Shown here one piece after another: positions 1 through 7,773 of a stretch of DNA of 64,000 bases. The DNA lies in NCBI GenBank assembly GCA_002483105.1, contig DLHG01000013.1, positions 62,001 through 126,000 on the forward strand. The letters are read 5' to 3'. The notes below the pieces were generated by a model. The model ran no database searches and was not told the DNA's origin. It saw only the letters and a program-made list of their open reading frames with translations. How positions within the stretch are numbered: the first letter of the stretch is position 1; each line of letters opens with the position of its first letter. This DNA comes from Bacteroidetes bacterium UBA7674. Lineage in GTDB: Bacteria; Bacteroidota; Bacteroidia; Chitinophagales; Chitinophagaceae. Position numbers and translations under genes: made by a program.

Positions 1-272
1 TTGTTTCATTACCACAGCAAGTTTCTCGTTCTTCTTATCCTTCAGCACCGTATTGCCTGTTTTTTTACCAGTAAAAGTTAGGAGTAGCATTTGTTCCATC
101 TACGATACAAGTTTTAATGTTCAAAGAATAAACGTATTTTTTACGTCGTTATTGTATCAGCATGTGCTAATTTTATACAATAGCTAATATAAGAAGGCTG
201 GCCTGATCTTTTAGGTGTTTCAGCCTACTATAATATTATAAAATAATAGTGTAAATAACAAATTGTTTCCCC

Positions 273-1193
273 ATGATAACCGTAGGTATAACAGGCGGGA
301 CGGGATTTATAGGTAAGCACCTGTGTAAGTTGTTGAAAGACAGCGGCAACGAGGTGGTTATCTTTACCCGCAGCCCCATGAAGCAGCATGATATCCCTCA
401 TGTGCATTATGCTTACTGGGATCCATACAGCGATAAATTCGACCTGGTACACCTGAAACAGGTGGATGCTATGATACACCTGGCAGGAGCCGGTATAGCC
501 GATAAGCGTTGGACAGACAAGCGGAAAGAAGAAATAGTACACAGCAGGGTACATACAACCCGTTTCCTTATTAATAAGCTGAGGGAGTACGCGCCCGGCT
601 GCAAAACACTTATTTCCACCTCTGCAACAGGATACTATGGACCGGACAGGGAGGGAAAGAGTTTCTTTAATGAAAATGCCCCGGCATACAGCGACTTCCT
701 GGGAGAAACGTGTATGAAATGGGAGGCAGAAGCACATAAAGCTGAGGACTTCCTGAGAACGGTGATATTCCGGTTTGGGATAGTGATGGGCAAGGAAGAC
801 GGGATGTTCCCGCAACTGGCAAGGCCTGCCGCAATGGGTGTGTTGCCTATATTGGGAGGCGGTAAGCAAACCATCAGCTGGATACATGCGGATGATCTTT
901 GCAGTATGATAATAAGGGCGATAGAGGACAAGGAAATAAAAGGAACCTATAATGCAGTAACGGCCCATCCTGTAACGCAGAAGCAGTTGATGCAGACCAT
1001 AGCCAAAGTAAGGGGCGGGATAAAAATACCTGTGCCCGTACCGGCGGCCGTACTGAAAGTAATGCTGGGCGAGATGAGCACAGAAGTACTGAAGAGCTGC
1101 ACGGTGAGTGCAGACAAAACGCTACAAGCCGGCTTTACACAGGAGTATGATACTCCTGAGAAGATGGTCAGGCAGATATTGGGTAAACATTAA
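273..1193 (+). CDS. TIGR01777-family NAD-dependent epimerase/oxidoreductase (YfcH-like)
   Basis: The 306-residue protein is a short-chain dehydrogenase of the extended (epimerase) type. The N-terminal Rossmann motif GGTGFIG lies at residues 8-14, and the catalytic YYG-type motif follows the STSATGYYG segment near residue 120. The C-terminal stretch after VTAHPVTQ matches the DUF1731 tail typical of the YfcH/SDR39U1 family, and the length is normal for that family. The physiological substrate is not known for the family. The gene converges on the minus-strand dehydrogenase at 1190, and the stop codons overlap by four bases. The family call is firm; the function is not. Confidence 0.9.
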   Translation: MITVGITGGTGFIGKHLCKLLKDSGNEVVIFTRSPMKQHDIPHVHYAYWDPYSDKFDLVHLKQVDAMIHLAGAGIADKRWTDKRKEEIVHSRVHTTRFLINKLREYAPGCKTLISTSATGYYGPDREGKSFFNENAPAYSDFLGETCMKWEAEAHKAEDFLRTVIFRFGIVMGKEDGMFPQLARPAAMGVLPILGGGKQTISWIHADDLCSMIIRAIEDKEIKGTYNAVTAHPVTQKQLMQTIAKVRGGIKIPVPVPAAVLKVMLGEMSTEVLKSCTVSADKTLQAGFTQEYDTPEKMVRQILGKH

Positions 1194-2389
1194 TAGGCGT
1201 AGTCGGATAAGTATTCGTAGTACGACGTCAGTTTTCCATTCTCACAAATAGTGGCGCGAGCGAGTATATCGCTGTTTTCGGCCAGCAATTCTCCCAATAT
1301 GTATTTCTCAAAATGTACCCCGAAGTATTGAGAGGCATCACGAGGTAACTCGTTGGGTAAATTATCTACAGCCATTACATCTATCACATCACTCGTGTTC
1401 TGGAATGGTGCTACTTTTTCCATAGTGCTTCTGTCTATTCCATATACCGGGTCGGCGATGGTAGAGGAACCGACATTGATTGGCACAGATCCATCGGTAT
1501 CGCAAGTAATATCAGAGATGACGCTGATGCGGAAGTCTGTACGCTGAATATCCGTTTTTTCGAACAGGCGTGGAATCTGTTTGTCCCAGTAAATACCGTT
1601 CATGAGGATATCTGTCTTGGACAGGTATTGCGGGAACAGGCAAGTGTATTGCTCGGGGTGTGCATGGAAGTCGTCTCTGTGAAACGTACCATCACCTTTA
1701 CGTGCGTATAAAGCCTTGCCCTTGAAGTGTGCGTAAACAGGATAATCGAAATCGTGCTTGAAAAAATCTTCCGGCTCTACGGGTTCTACATCAAGCCTTG
1801 TCATTACATCTATTACACCTGAGGCTACTTTGCCGGAACCTGTAACAGCTATCTTAACTGGTGGGAGCTTTATCTTTTCGTATGCCTGTATCAATTCGTT
1901 GTAGCCGCGTAATTTGTTGGCAGCGGGTAGCTCGTAGAGTTCATGCTTTTTGCCATAGGTGAGCAGGCCGTTGTGCGCTCCTACAATACCGGCAAATATT
2001 CCGAAGCCCAGGATACGTTGTTCGTCGGTATGAGTGAGGCACTCGTAATCTATCATGCGGATGTGCTTGGCGATAAGCGCCTGCATGAGTGGTTTATTGT
2101 AGGGTTGTTTCTTTTTAGTGTGGGAGAAGAAGAAATAGGTTTTGCCGGGGATGAGATAGTCGATCTTTACTTCCTTTACGCCGAGGAGCACATCGCAGGA
2201 GCTGAGATCGTCGGTTAGGGTAAGACCTTCCATTCGGTATTCATCATCGCTGTAGCAACGCGTAGGGGATGGCTCTACCAATATTTTTACATCAGGATAT
2301 TTCAGTTGTATCTCCGCGCATTGCCTGGGTGTGAGTGGTACTCTCTCGTCCGGTGGTGTTTTCCTTTCCCTGATCAGTCCTATTAGCAT
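1190..2389 (-). CDS. Saccharopine/alanine dehydrogenase-like NAD(P)-dependent oxidoreductase
   Basis: The 399-residue protein has the AlaDH/PNT-like N-terminal layout (RERKTPPDERVPLTP at residues 7-21) and a central dinucleotide-binding loop GSGKVASG at 184-191. The segment SHTKKKQ at 89-95 matches the lysine-forming saccharopine dehydrogenase (LYS1-type) branch better than true alanine dehydrogenase. It is expected to be a cytosolic oxidoreductase acting on an amino acid or saccharopine-like substrate; the exact substrate cannot be read from sequence. A TAnnTTTG -7 box sits about 20 bases upstream of the ATG. Confidence 0.8.
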   Translation of the reverse strand: MLIGLIRERKTPPDERVPLTPRQCAEIQLKYPDVKILVEPSPTRCYSDDEYRMEGLTLTDDLSSCDVLLGVKEVKIDYLIPGKTYFFFSHTKKKQPYNKPLMQALIAKHIRMIDYECLTHTDEQRILGFGIFAGIVGAHNGLLTYGKKHELYELPAANKLRGYNELIQAYEKIKLPPVKIAVTGSGKVASGVIDVMTRLDVEPVEPEDFFKHDFDYPVYAHFKGKALYARKGDGTFHRDDFHAHPEQYTCLFPQYLSKTDILMNGIYWDKQIPRLFEKTDIQRTDFRISVISDITCDTDGSVPINVGSSTIADPVYGIDRSTMEKVAPFQNTSDVIDVMAVDNLPNELPRDASQYFGVHFEKYILGELLAENSDILARATICENGKLTSYYEYLSDYAY

Positions 2390-2408
2390 CTTCTTTTGTT
2401 ACTTTTGA

Positions 2409-2416
2409 CAAAAATA
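2409..2416 (-). promoter_or_regulatory. Bacteroidota-type -7 promoter element
   Basis: Read on the minus strand the eight bases are TATTTTTG, matching the Bacteroidota sigma-factor -7 consensus TAnnTTTG. The box lies about 20 bases upstream of the ATG of the saccharopine dehydrogenase-like gene. A TTG that could serve as the -33 element lies 21 bases further upstream. Confidence 0.55.
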
Positions 2417-2484
2417 AGGCTTAATTGCTCAATGGCTCAATTGCTCATGAATAAGTAATTGTTGTCATGGTAACAGATACATCC

Positions 2485-3012
2485 ATGAACTATTTTGAAT
2501 TATATGATCTGCCGGTGAGTTTCAGTCCGGATGCGGGGGAGGTGAAGAAGAAATATTATGAGCTGAGCAGGAAGTATCATCCTGACCGCTTCACCCTTGC
2601 GGATGACGCTACCAAGATAGAGGTGCTGCGTATGAGTGCCATGAATAATGATGCCTATAAAGTGCTGAACAATGCAGATGCCACTATGGCCTATATATTA
2701 AAGCTGCATGAAATACTTGAAGAGGAAGAGAAGTACAGTCTGCCGCCGGACTTCCTGATGGATATGATGGACCTGAATGAGGCCATCAGCGAGTATGAGT
2801 TGGAGCCGGAGAATGAAGACCTGAGAACGCAGGCGATAGAGGGTATCGGATCGCAGATGGAAGAGTGGCAGGAGTCGGTAGCACCACTACTGGCAAAGTA
2901 TGATAACGAGCAGCCTGACATGACTTTGCTTGGGCAAATAAAAGATGCGTATTTCAGAAAAAAATACCTTTTGCGGATTAAGGAAAGAATTGATAGATTT
3001 GCAACCCGCTAG
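2485..3012 (+). CDS. hscB: Fe-S cluster assembly co-chaperone HscB
   Basis: This is a J-domain protein with the HPD tripeptide (RKYHPDRF) in its N-terminal third and a C-terminal helical domain typical of HscB/Hsc20, which brings the IscU scaffold to the HscA chaperone during iron-sulfur cluster transfer. I chose the ATG at 2485 (MNYFELYDLP) because HscB homologues usually begin with this segment. An in-frame ATG at 2467 would add six residues. The gene lies directly upstream of tRNA-Leu. Confidence 0.88.
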   Translation: MNYFELYDLPVSFSPDAGEVKKKYYELSRKYHPDRFTLADDATKIEVLRMSAMNNDAYKVLNNADATMAYILKLHEILEEEEKYSLPPDFLMDMMDLNEAISEYELEPENEDLRTQAIEGIGSQMEEWQESVAPLLAKYDNEQPDMTLLGQIKDAYFRKKYLLRIKERIDRFATR

Positions 3013-3066
3013 ACAGTTGTCAGTGAACAGTTTACAGTGAACAGATAACAGTTTAGTTGATTTAGA

Positions 3067-3150
3067 GCCCAGATGGCGGAATTGGTAGACGCGCTAGACT
3101 CAAAATCTGGTTTTCGCAAGGGAGTGCAGGTTCGATTCCTGTTCTGGGCA
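3067..3150 (+). tRNA. tRNA-Leu (anticodon CAA)
   Basis: The 84-base sequence folds as a class II tRNA. The acceptor stem is GCCCAGA/TCTGGGC with discriminator A, the anticodon stem CTAGA/TCTGG encloses loop CTCAAAA (anticodon CAA), and there is a long variable arm and a T-loop TTCGATT. CCA is not encoded. The 3' part is duplicated perfectly at 22289-22344, which marks this gene as the integration site of element A. Confidence 0.95.
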
Positions 3151-3151
3151 C
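3096..3151 (+). repeat. attL: left 56-bp direct repeat of element A
   Basis: This segment runs from the anticodon arm to one base past the tRNA-Leu 3' end and is identical over 56 bases to 22289-22344. It keeps the tRNA gene complete, which is the usual result of tyrosine-integrase insertion into a tRNA gene. Confidence 0.92.
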
Positions 3152-3153
3152 AT

Positions 3154-3172
3154 TGATTGACAGCACATTACG
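3154..3172 (+). repeat. Imperfect terminal inverted repeat, left arm of element A
   Basis: The 19 bases TGATTGACAGCACATTACG match the reverse complement of 22239-22257 at about 15 positions. Both copies lie just inside the att repeats, as expected for arm-type recombinase or excisionase binding sites. The role is inferred. Confidence 0.5.
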
Positions 3173-3208
3173 CTGTTTGTAGCATAAAACTACATTAGTT
3201 ACTAAAGA

Positions 3209-3249
3209 AAGCACCACGTTTTTGCAAACATTTTGCAAGCGTGGTGCTT
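3209..3249 (+). other. Hairpin enclosing paired TTGCAARC motifs near attL
   Basis: A perfect 10-base inverted repeat (AAGCACCACG at 3209 and CGTGGTGCTT ending at 3249) surrounds two direct copies of TTGCAARC at 3222 and 3233, eleven bases apart. The right end of the element has the same kind of pair at 22192 and 22202. The hairpin could be a terminator, but the repeated motif at both ends suggests integrase arm sites. Confidence 0.5.
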
Positions 3250-3476
3250 CTTATTTAAAGATACATTCTTTTCAGGGGTCTTTTAGATTAACGTGAGATA
3301 GACCGTCTCAAAAGAACCTTAGTGAAGAAAATGCAACATAACTCACGGATGCGATTGTTCTTTGGTTGGCATTTTTGGGCTGCTGAACAAAGAACCCCAG
3401 GACTGAAAGAAGTGGAGTCAGGGAGAAGAAACAATACACCTCAGCTATCGGTAGCAACCCTTTTCGAAAAATGACT

Positions 3477-3902
3477 TTATAAATGCAGGTGTTCATTAAC
3501 CTCCTGTTTTAATATTTCTTCATTAACATCATATACCCGGAAACACCAAGCCTTCCTTTTAGAAGCGTAATACAGACCAGCAGCCTTCAAGTCGTCCTTA
3601 ACACCATAAGTATCACCCGTCACCCATATCCATTGTCCAATAACTTCAATTTCAATCCCTACTAATGGGTTTATTTTCTCTAAAACCTCACGATATTGTT
3701 CAGAATCATACATCTGACTTTCAAACTCTTCTGGTGCTAAGCTATTCTCGACTAATATCAAAGCACAAGCCTTTCCATATTCGTCGTTTAGTTCTTTCAT
3801 TTGTTCAATACTACCGCCAGTAAGTGGGTGGAGTTGTTTCGCTAATGTCAGGTACTGTGTCTTTACCTGGTCAATGGTTGTTAGATCATTTAAGTGTTTC
3901 AT
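3477..3902 (-). CDS. Degenerate J-domain protein of mobile elements
   Basis: From the chosen ATG at 3902 the protein starts MKHLNDLTTIDQVK and contains a J-domain-like helix pair around KQLHPLTGG, where the HPD tripeptide of active J domains reads HPL. The C-terminal part (EVIGQWIWVTGDT, then AAGLYYASKRKAWCFR) is a recurrent module after such domains in Bacteroidota mobile elements. An upstream in-frame start would add 41 residues with a membrane-like segment, which I consider non-coding. The HPL change suggests that it cannot stimulate a DnaK ATPase in the normal way. The function is unknown. Confidence 0.6.
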   Translation of the reverse strand: MKHLNDLTTIDQVKTQYLTLAKQLHPLTGGSIEQMKELNDEYGKACALILVENSLAPEEFESQMYDSEQYREVLEKINPLVGIEIEVIGQWIWVTGDTYGVKDDLKAAGLYYASKRKAWCFRVYDVNEEILKQEVNEHLHL

Positions 3903-4950
3903 TCTAATCAATTTTGAATGGTTAATAAAAAGTGTTTGGATTAAGAGAGTAAGCAATACAGATGTACACGCAATGACGATGACAAACTTTTCTGATACTG
4001 GTGCGTAGAGAGTATGCAGATGCAAAAGTTGTCATTGGCAGCGCGTCCATGCCATTTCAATCTCCTTCGAGAAAAAGTAGTAGTTTGTTAATTCGCTCCC
4101 TTAAAAGCGAGCCGTCCGAACGAAACGTAGAGAAGCGCAGCGTAACGCAGTGGAGTGCGAGCGCCTGAGTCTGGGGCAGCCAAATAAGCCTGACGATAGG
4201 AGGGCGTTGGATGCACAGTGAGTGAATGGGGCGGGGAATGCCTGTAGAGCCATTGTGGGAGGCTTAGGCATAAGGGAGGGTTTGTGTCCAGCCCCATACC
4301 TCGAACGCAGACAAGGGCAAGCGCAGGCGAGCAAATTGATGAAAGCGGGTGGATATTGAAGCTGACGAAATGAATGAATGACTAAGTGGAACGAATCTAG
4401 TCGAAATGAACGTATAGCCAGGGAGCAGAAATGATGTTGTGGGATGGTGTGAAGCTTTGGGACATCATCTGCGACGAGTGTAGAGCCAGTGAATGAGCGT
4501 GATGAAGTGCAACGAGGGAAGAAATGAATGAGTTGGCTGAAATAGACACAGGAGCTTTCCTGAACGAATGACTTTGCATCTACAATTGCTGTGACAGTTT
4601 ATATCTGCGTAGGGCTGTGCTGTGGGGATATAAGCAAGCATTGGTGTGAGGAGACGAACACGGATGCTGCGAAACTGGCGCTGGAATTGTATGCAATGGA
4701 AGTAGTGAATCCGATGAACCTGCTTTTATGAGTTATGGTGTTGAGGTATGATGAACCCAAGCACCATCGCAGTACTGAAGCCTGGAAAGTTCTGGTAGAT
4801 GAAGGGGGATAGTTACGTCAGCCGAAACCAAGGGGGAGTTTGTGTGGGAGGTATCTATTGAGAGCCTTGTATGGGGGGGTATTTATTGAAAAGGGCATTA
4901 GATAAAATTAATTTTGCTTGTAATTGGAATAATTTTTTTTGATTTTACGT
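3903..4950. other. About 1 kb gene-free, purine-skewed stretch
   Basis: No convincing gene covers this stretch. From about 4080 to 4880 the plus strand is strongly enriched in G and A, with many GAACGA- and AATGAATG-like words and frequent stops. One short open segment at about 4570-4730 reads like the C-terminal end of a protein (W-C-E-E-T-N-T-D-A-A-K-L-A-L-E) and ends at a TGA, but has no start. It may be a decayed gene or untranslated RNA; neither can be decided here. Confidence 0.4.
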
Positions 4951-5490
4951 TTAGCCCCTATATTGGAAAAGAGTCTTTAGTACATCAGTTTTTGCAATTG
5001 TAAGGTGTTCTAAAATCAATTCATTAAATTTCGGAGTGTGTGATAAATTTATTCCGGGGTCAAAAATTACATTTGTAAAATGATCATGAAGTTCATCCAA
5101 TTTATGGAGGATATCACCATAAAGAACTTTGTCGATTGCAATTAATGAATCTATAAATTTCCTTCTTACTAGGACAAAGTTGACACCCAACTTTTCATTT
5201 ATTTCCTTCTTTTCAGCTTCAACTATTTTATCATTTTTTAGTAGAAGGAGATCTTCATCAATTTTTTCAAAGAATTCATAGAAATATCCTAGACTATAAT
5301 CTAAAACCAAGTTCTTCAATAATTGAATTTTCCTTTCTTTTTCTTTGTCAACATTTTCCTTTTTATCCTTTTTTCTAAATAATACGATAGTGAAAATGAC
5401 ATTAAACAACGCTATTGATACAGTTGCAAATTTGAAAACATAGTCAAGATTAGTCTGGAAATTACTTTCGGGTGTAAAGGAAATGTTCAT
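4951..5490 (-). CDS. Single-span membrane protein, last gene of GHKL/STAS operon
   Basis: The 179-residue protein has one hydrophobic span at about residues 18-40 followed by a lysine/glutamate-rich stretch and a mostly helical cytoplasmic domain. I do not recognise the family. Its ATG overlaps the stop codon of the upstream STAS-like gene (TAATG), so the two are probably translationally coupled. The position after a signalling-type ATPase and a STAS-like protein suggests that it is the membrane output of that module; this is inference. Confidence 0.65.
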   Translation of the reverse strand: MNISFTPESNFQTNLDYVFKFATVSIALFNVIFTIVLFRKKDKKENVDKEKERKIQLLKNLVLDYSLGYFYEFFEKIDEDLLLLKNDKIVEAEKKEINEKLGVNFVLVRRKFIDSLIAIDKVLYGDILHKLDELHDHFTNVIFDPGINLSHTPKFNELILEHLTIAKTDVLKTLFQYRG

Positions 5491-5822
5491 TATCCTAAAG
5501 CTGTTTTATTTCTAAGAATTCTATCAATAGCTTCATAAAGAGGTCGTTCATATTGATAGTCACCAAGAGACTCAAAATGAAATTTACTCAAAAATTTTTC
5601 TTTCCCTAGTTTCATCACAACATTCAAAAAAAGCTCTTCAAAAAATGATGGATTAATCGAATATACATTGGCGGGAATAATTATTTTAACTTCTTCATTT
5701 TCTTCTTCTATCTGATCCAGTTTTGATTTATTTCGTACCATTGCTCCTCTGTCTCTTCCCGTGAACACTTTAGCTCCCGCTACTCGATACTCTTCTAAAT
5801 TTATAATGTTACTTAGTGCCAT
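5490..5822 (-). CDS. STAS-like DUF4325-type protein
   Basis: The protein of about 110 residues ends in a segment (IIIPANVYSINPSFFEELF, then KFHFESLGDY) resembling the DUF4325 STAS-like domain, which commonly accompanies GHKL-type ATPases. The ATG at 5822 (MALSNIINLEEYR) is preferred over a TTG at 5831 that overlaps the upstream stop. It sits between the ATPase gene (5828-7213) and the membrane protein gene, with essentially no intergenic space on either side. Confidence 0.62.
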   Translation of the reverse strand: MALSNIINLEEYRVAGAKVFTGRDRGAMVRNKSKLDQIEEENEEVKIIIPANVYSINPSFFEELFLNVVMKLGKEKFLSKFHFESLGDYQYERPLYEAIDRILRNKTALG

Positions 5823-5827
5823 GTTTC

Positions 5828-7213
5828 TCAATTATCTTCATTAAACAAAATCCTTGCACTTATTATTGTACCAGGAAAATAATTCTCTACAAATTTAACG
5901 TATTTGGAATCAGGTTTCACTTCAATATCTCCGGAGTCATTAAACGTCATAACCCTAAACATTTCTCCGTTTTTTTCTTTCTTTTGAATATTATATTCAC
6001 CATCAAACAGTATCATAGCGTTTCCTGATTGGATGCACATTCTCGAATATTTATCCGCTACATTATCTTCTTTAATATTAAAAAAACTGTCTATAAATTG
6101 TATTGAACCGTTACCGCGTTTTCTATATTCTTCTGGTGCAATTGATGTCACTCCTTCTTGCAACGCATACAAAGTCCATAATGTTTCTTCTTCAAACTTA
6201 TGTTTGCTAAAAATATTTCTTAGTTTATAGCTGTCTGATAGAACTTTCATTCTGTCGACTACTGTTTGATTTGGACAATTTGGGTCTCTGAATTTTTCAT
6301 AAATGGTTTTACCGAAATTTAGAATTACCAGTCTAAACACTCCAAAATGTTTGTTATCATCTGTCTTTTCATGAAAATAGCCTATTGAAAATCTATATTT
6401 AGTTGTTGAATGTTCTTCTGCATTAATTAGTATTTCACCGATCACGGTACATAGGTCATCTAATTTGTCAGGAGTTAGAGTTTTTCCAAGCCTCTTTAAA
6501 CTGTCAATAACGTAGTCAACTAATGTTGTAGTGTCAATATCTTTTTTTTCTGATATTTTAATAGCGTCATTACTTGATTCTCTATCTCTAATACAAAGCG
6601 GGTAAGGAATTATATCACTAAAACTCCTTGCTCTGTTACCATGAATTGCAAAAGAACCAACGGAATGCAATAGTTTTTTAATTTCTTCATCTTTTACATT
6701 CGTGCCATTTAATTGCTTAATTCTCGTAGTCAGTGATTGGCGTCTTAATTTCTTATAAAATGTAATAACGTCTTTTATTATCAAATCAAGTAAAACTTGT
6801 GCGCCTAAATCGACACGTACACATTTTGAGTAATTAATTTCAACAATTGAATAGCTTTGAAACAGAAGCACACCTGTTAATTGCTGTAAAAAATTAAATG
6901 CAATTTCAGGGTAATCTACTATTGAGAACTCTACCGGCACTAAAAAGACACCATTGTTTTTAGGTATATTATTGCGCAGCTTACTATGATGAAAGTCTGA
7001 TTTAGTATTGTTAATTAAGTAAGATAAGTTCGGCGGCAACCACTTGAATGTTTGCTTTTCATATACGTCATGGTCATCAAAATATCGTACTACCCATTTG
7101 TTTCGTTGGATTTTCCTCCGACGCTTACTTTTTTGCCTTTTTTTCCACTTTAGTTTTCTCTGAAAGCGCTTTTCTGCTTTTTTGAGAAGTACTATTTTTT
7201 CACTTGTTCTCAT
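5828..7213 (-). CDS. GHKL-type ATPase with basic N-terminus
   Basis: The 461-residue protein begins with a very basic segment (residues 11-39, K/R-rich). A STAS-like segment around 120-155 follows, then a GHKL ATPase core with an N-box (EILINAEEHS, residues 260-269), a segment ILNFGKTI at 297-304 like the first G box, and a glycine motif KRGNGS at 365-370. No histidine phosphoacceptor domain is evident, so it is more like an anti-sigma or paracaspase-type GHKL switch than a classical sensor kinase. It is the first gene of a tightly packed minus-strand operon. The basic N-terminus may bind nucleic acid; this is inferred. Confidence 0.68.
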   Translation of the reverse strand: MRTSEKIVLLKKAEKRFQRKLKWKKRQKSKRRRKIQRNKWVVRYFDDHDVYEKQTFKWLPPNLSYLINNTKSDFHHSKLRNNIPKNNGVFLVPVEFSIVDYPEIAFNFLQQLTGVLLFQSYSIVEINYSKCVRVDLGAQVLLDLIIKDVITFYKKLRRQSLTTRIKQLNGTNVKDEEIKKLLHSVGSFAIHGNRARSFSDIIPYPLCIRDRESSNDAIKISEKKDIDTTTLVDYVIDSLKRLGKTLTPDKLDDLCTVIGEILINAEEHSTTKYRFSIGYFHEKTDDNKHFGVFRLVILNFGKTIYEKFRDPNCPNQTVVDRMKVLSDSYKLRNIFSKHKFEEETLWTLYALQEGVTSIAPEEYRKRGNGSIQFIDSFFNIKEDNVADKYSRMCIQSGNAMILFDGEYNIQKKEKNGEMFRVMTFNDSGDIEVKPDSKYVKFVENYFPGTIISARILFNEDN

Positions 7214-7364
7214 GCAACAGTCTTTACATAAATTAAGGCTACCAACTGATTGCCAGGATTTATAGTGATTTGTTGTTCAAAGTATGGGAAATATTAATGA
7301 GAAACAACAGTCGTATGACGGTATTCCTCAGACGAATATTCTTGTTTACTAAGGTATCTGAGTT

Positions 7365-7601
7365 TTACTTACGCTTCCAAGCGAATCTAGGTATAGCCTT
7401 AGTAAGATATGTATTCAAACCTTCCTGCTGATTAGCGAGTTGTTTCATGTTTTCAATATGATCAGGACTAGCTGATACATATGTATAATGATAACTTGCA
7501 CCGGTTGTAAAGTAAACGGTGATACTTTGATCATCATACTCAAATCCTCTGATGCCTGTTGGTTTGCCGGTAATCGGACTTACGCTGTAATAATTTTGCA
7601 T
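7365..7601 (-). CDS. KTSC-domain small protein
   Basis: The 78-residue protein (MQNYYSVSPITGKPTGIRG start) has the pattern of a KTSC domain: the GFEYDDQSITVYFTTG strand pair, an aromatic YHYTYV strand, and a C-terminal helix. The ATG at 7601 is chosen because AAGGA lies seven bases upstream; longer in-frame starts up to 7643 exist. KTSC domains resemble the C-terminus of lysyl-tRNA synthetase and may bind RNA, but the role is unknown. Confidence 0.65.
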   Translation of the reverse strand: MQNYYSVSPITGKPTGIRGFEYDDQSITVYFTTGASYHYTYVSASPDHIENMKQLANQQEGLNTYLTKAIPRFAWKRK

Positions 7602-7773
7602 GTATGTATCCTTTTGTTTAATGGATTTAAACATATAGCGCAATTATCATGCGAGGTCAAGAAAATAAGCAAAAACGTCAGATAGCTTGGAAATGTCAGC
7701 TAATTTGGCAGGCATTTATCACTTATACACAGTCAATAAGACATCAAGCTATCAGAAGGCAAATAATCTATGG

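Noticed and set aside
1..272. Possible partial minus-strand gene ending off the left edge (from an ATG at 99)
   Set aside because: Only 33 codons are visible, there is no recognisable motif, and other frames look equally open. Nothing firm can be called in 1-272.
228..968. 246-codon minus-strand frame opposite the epimerase gene
   Set aside because: It is antisense to a well-supported gene, has a cysteine/histidine-rich unnatural composition and shows no domain.
3308..3496. 62-codon minus-strand frame near the left end of element A
   Set aside because: Short, no domain, and it lies in a region probably belonging to integration-site sequence.
4088..4334. Two overlapping minus-strand frames in the purine-rich region
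   Set aside because: Their composition simply mirrors the G+A skew of the other strand, and there are no motifs.
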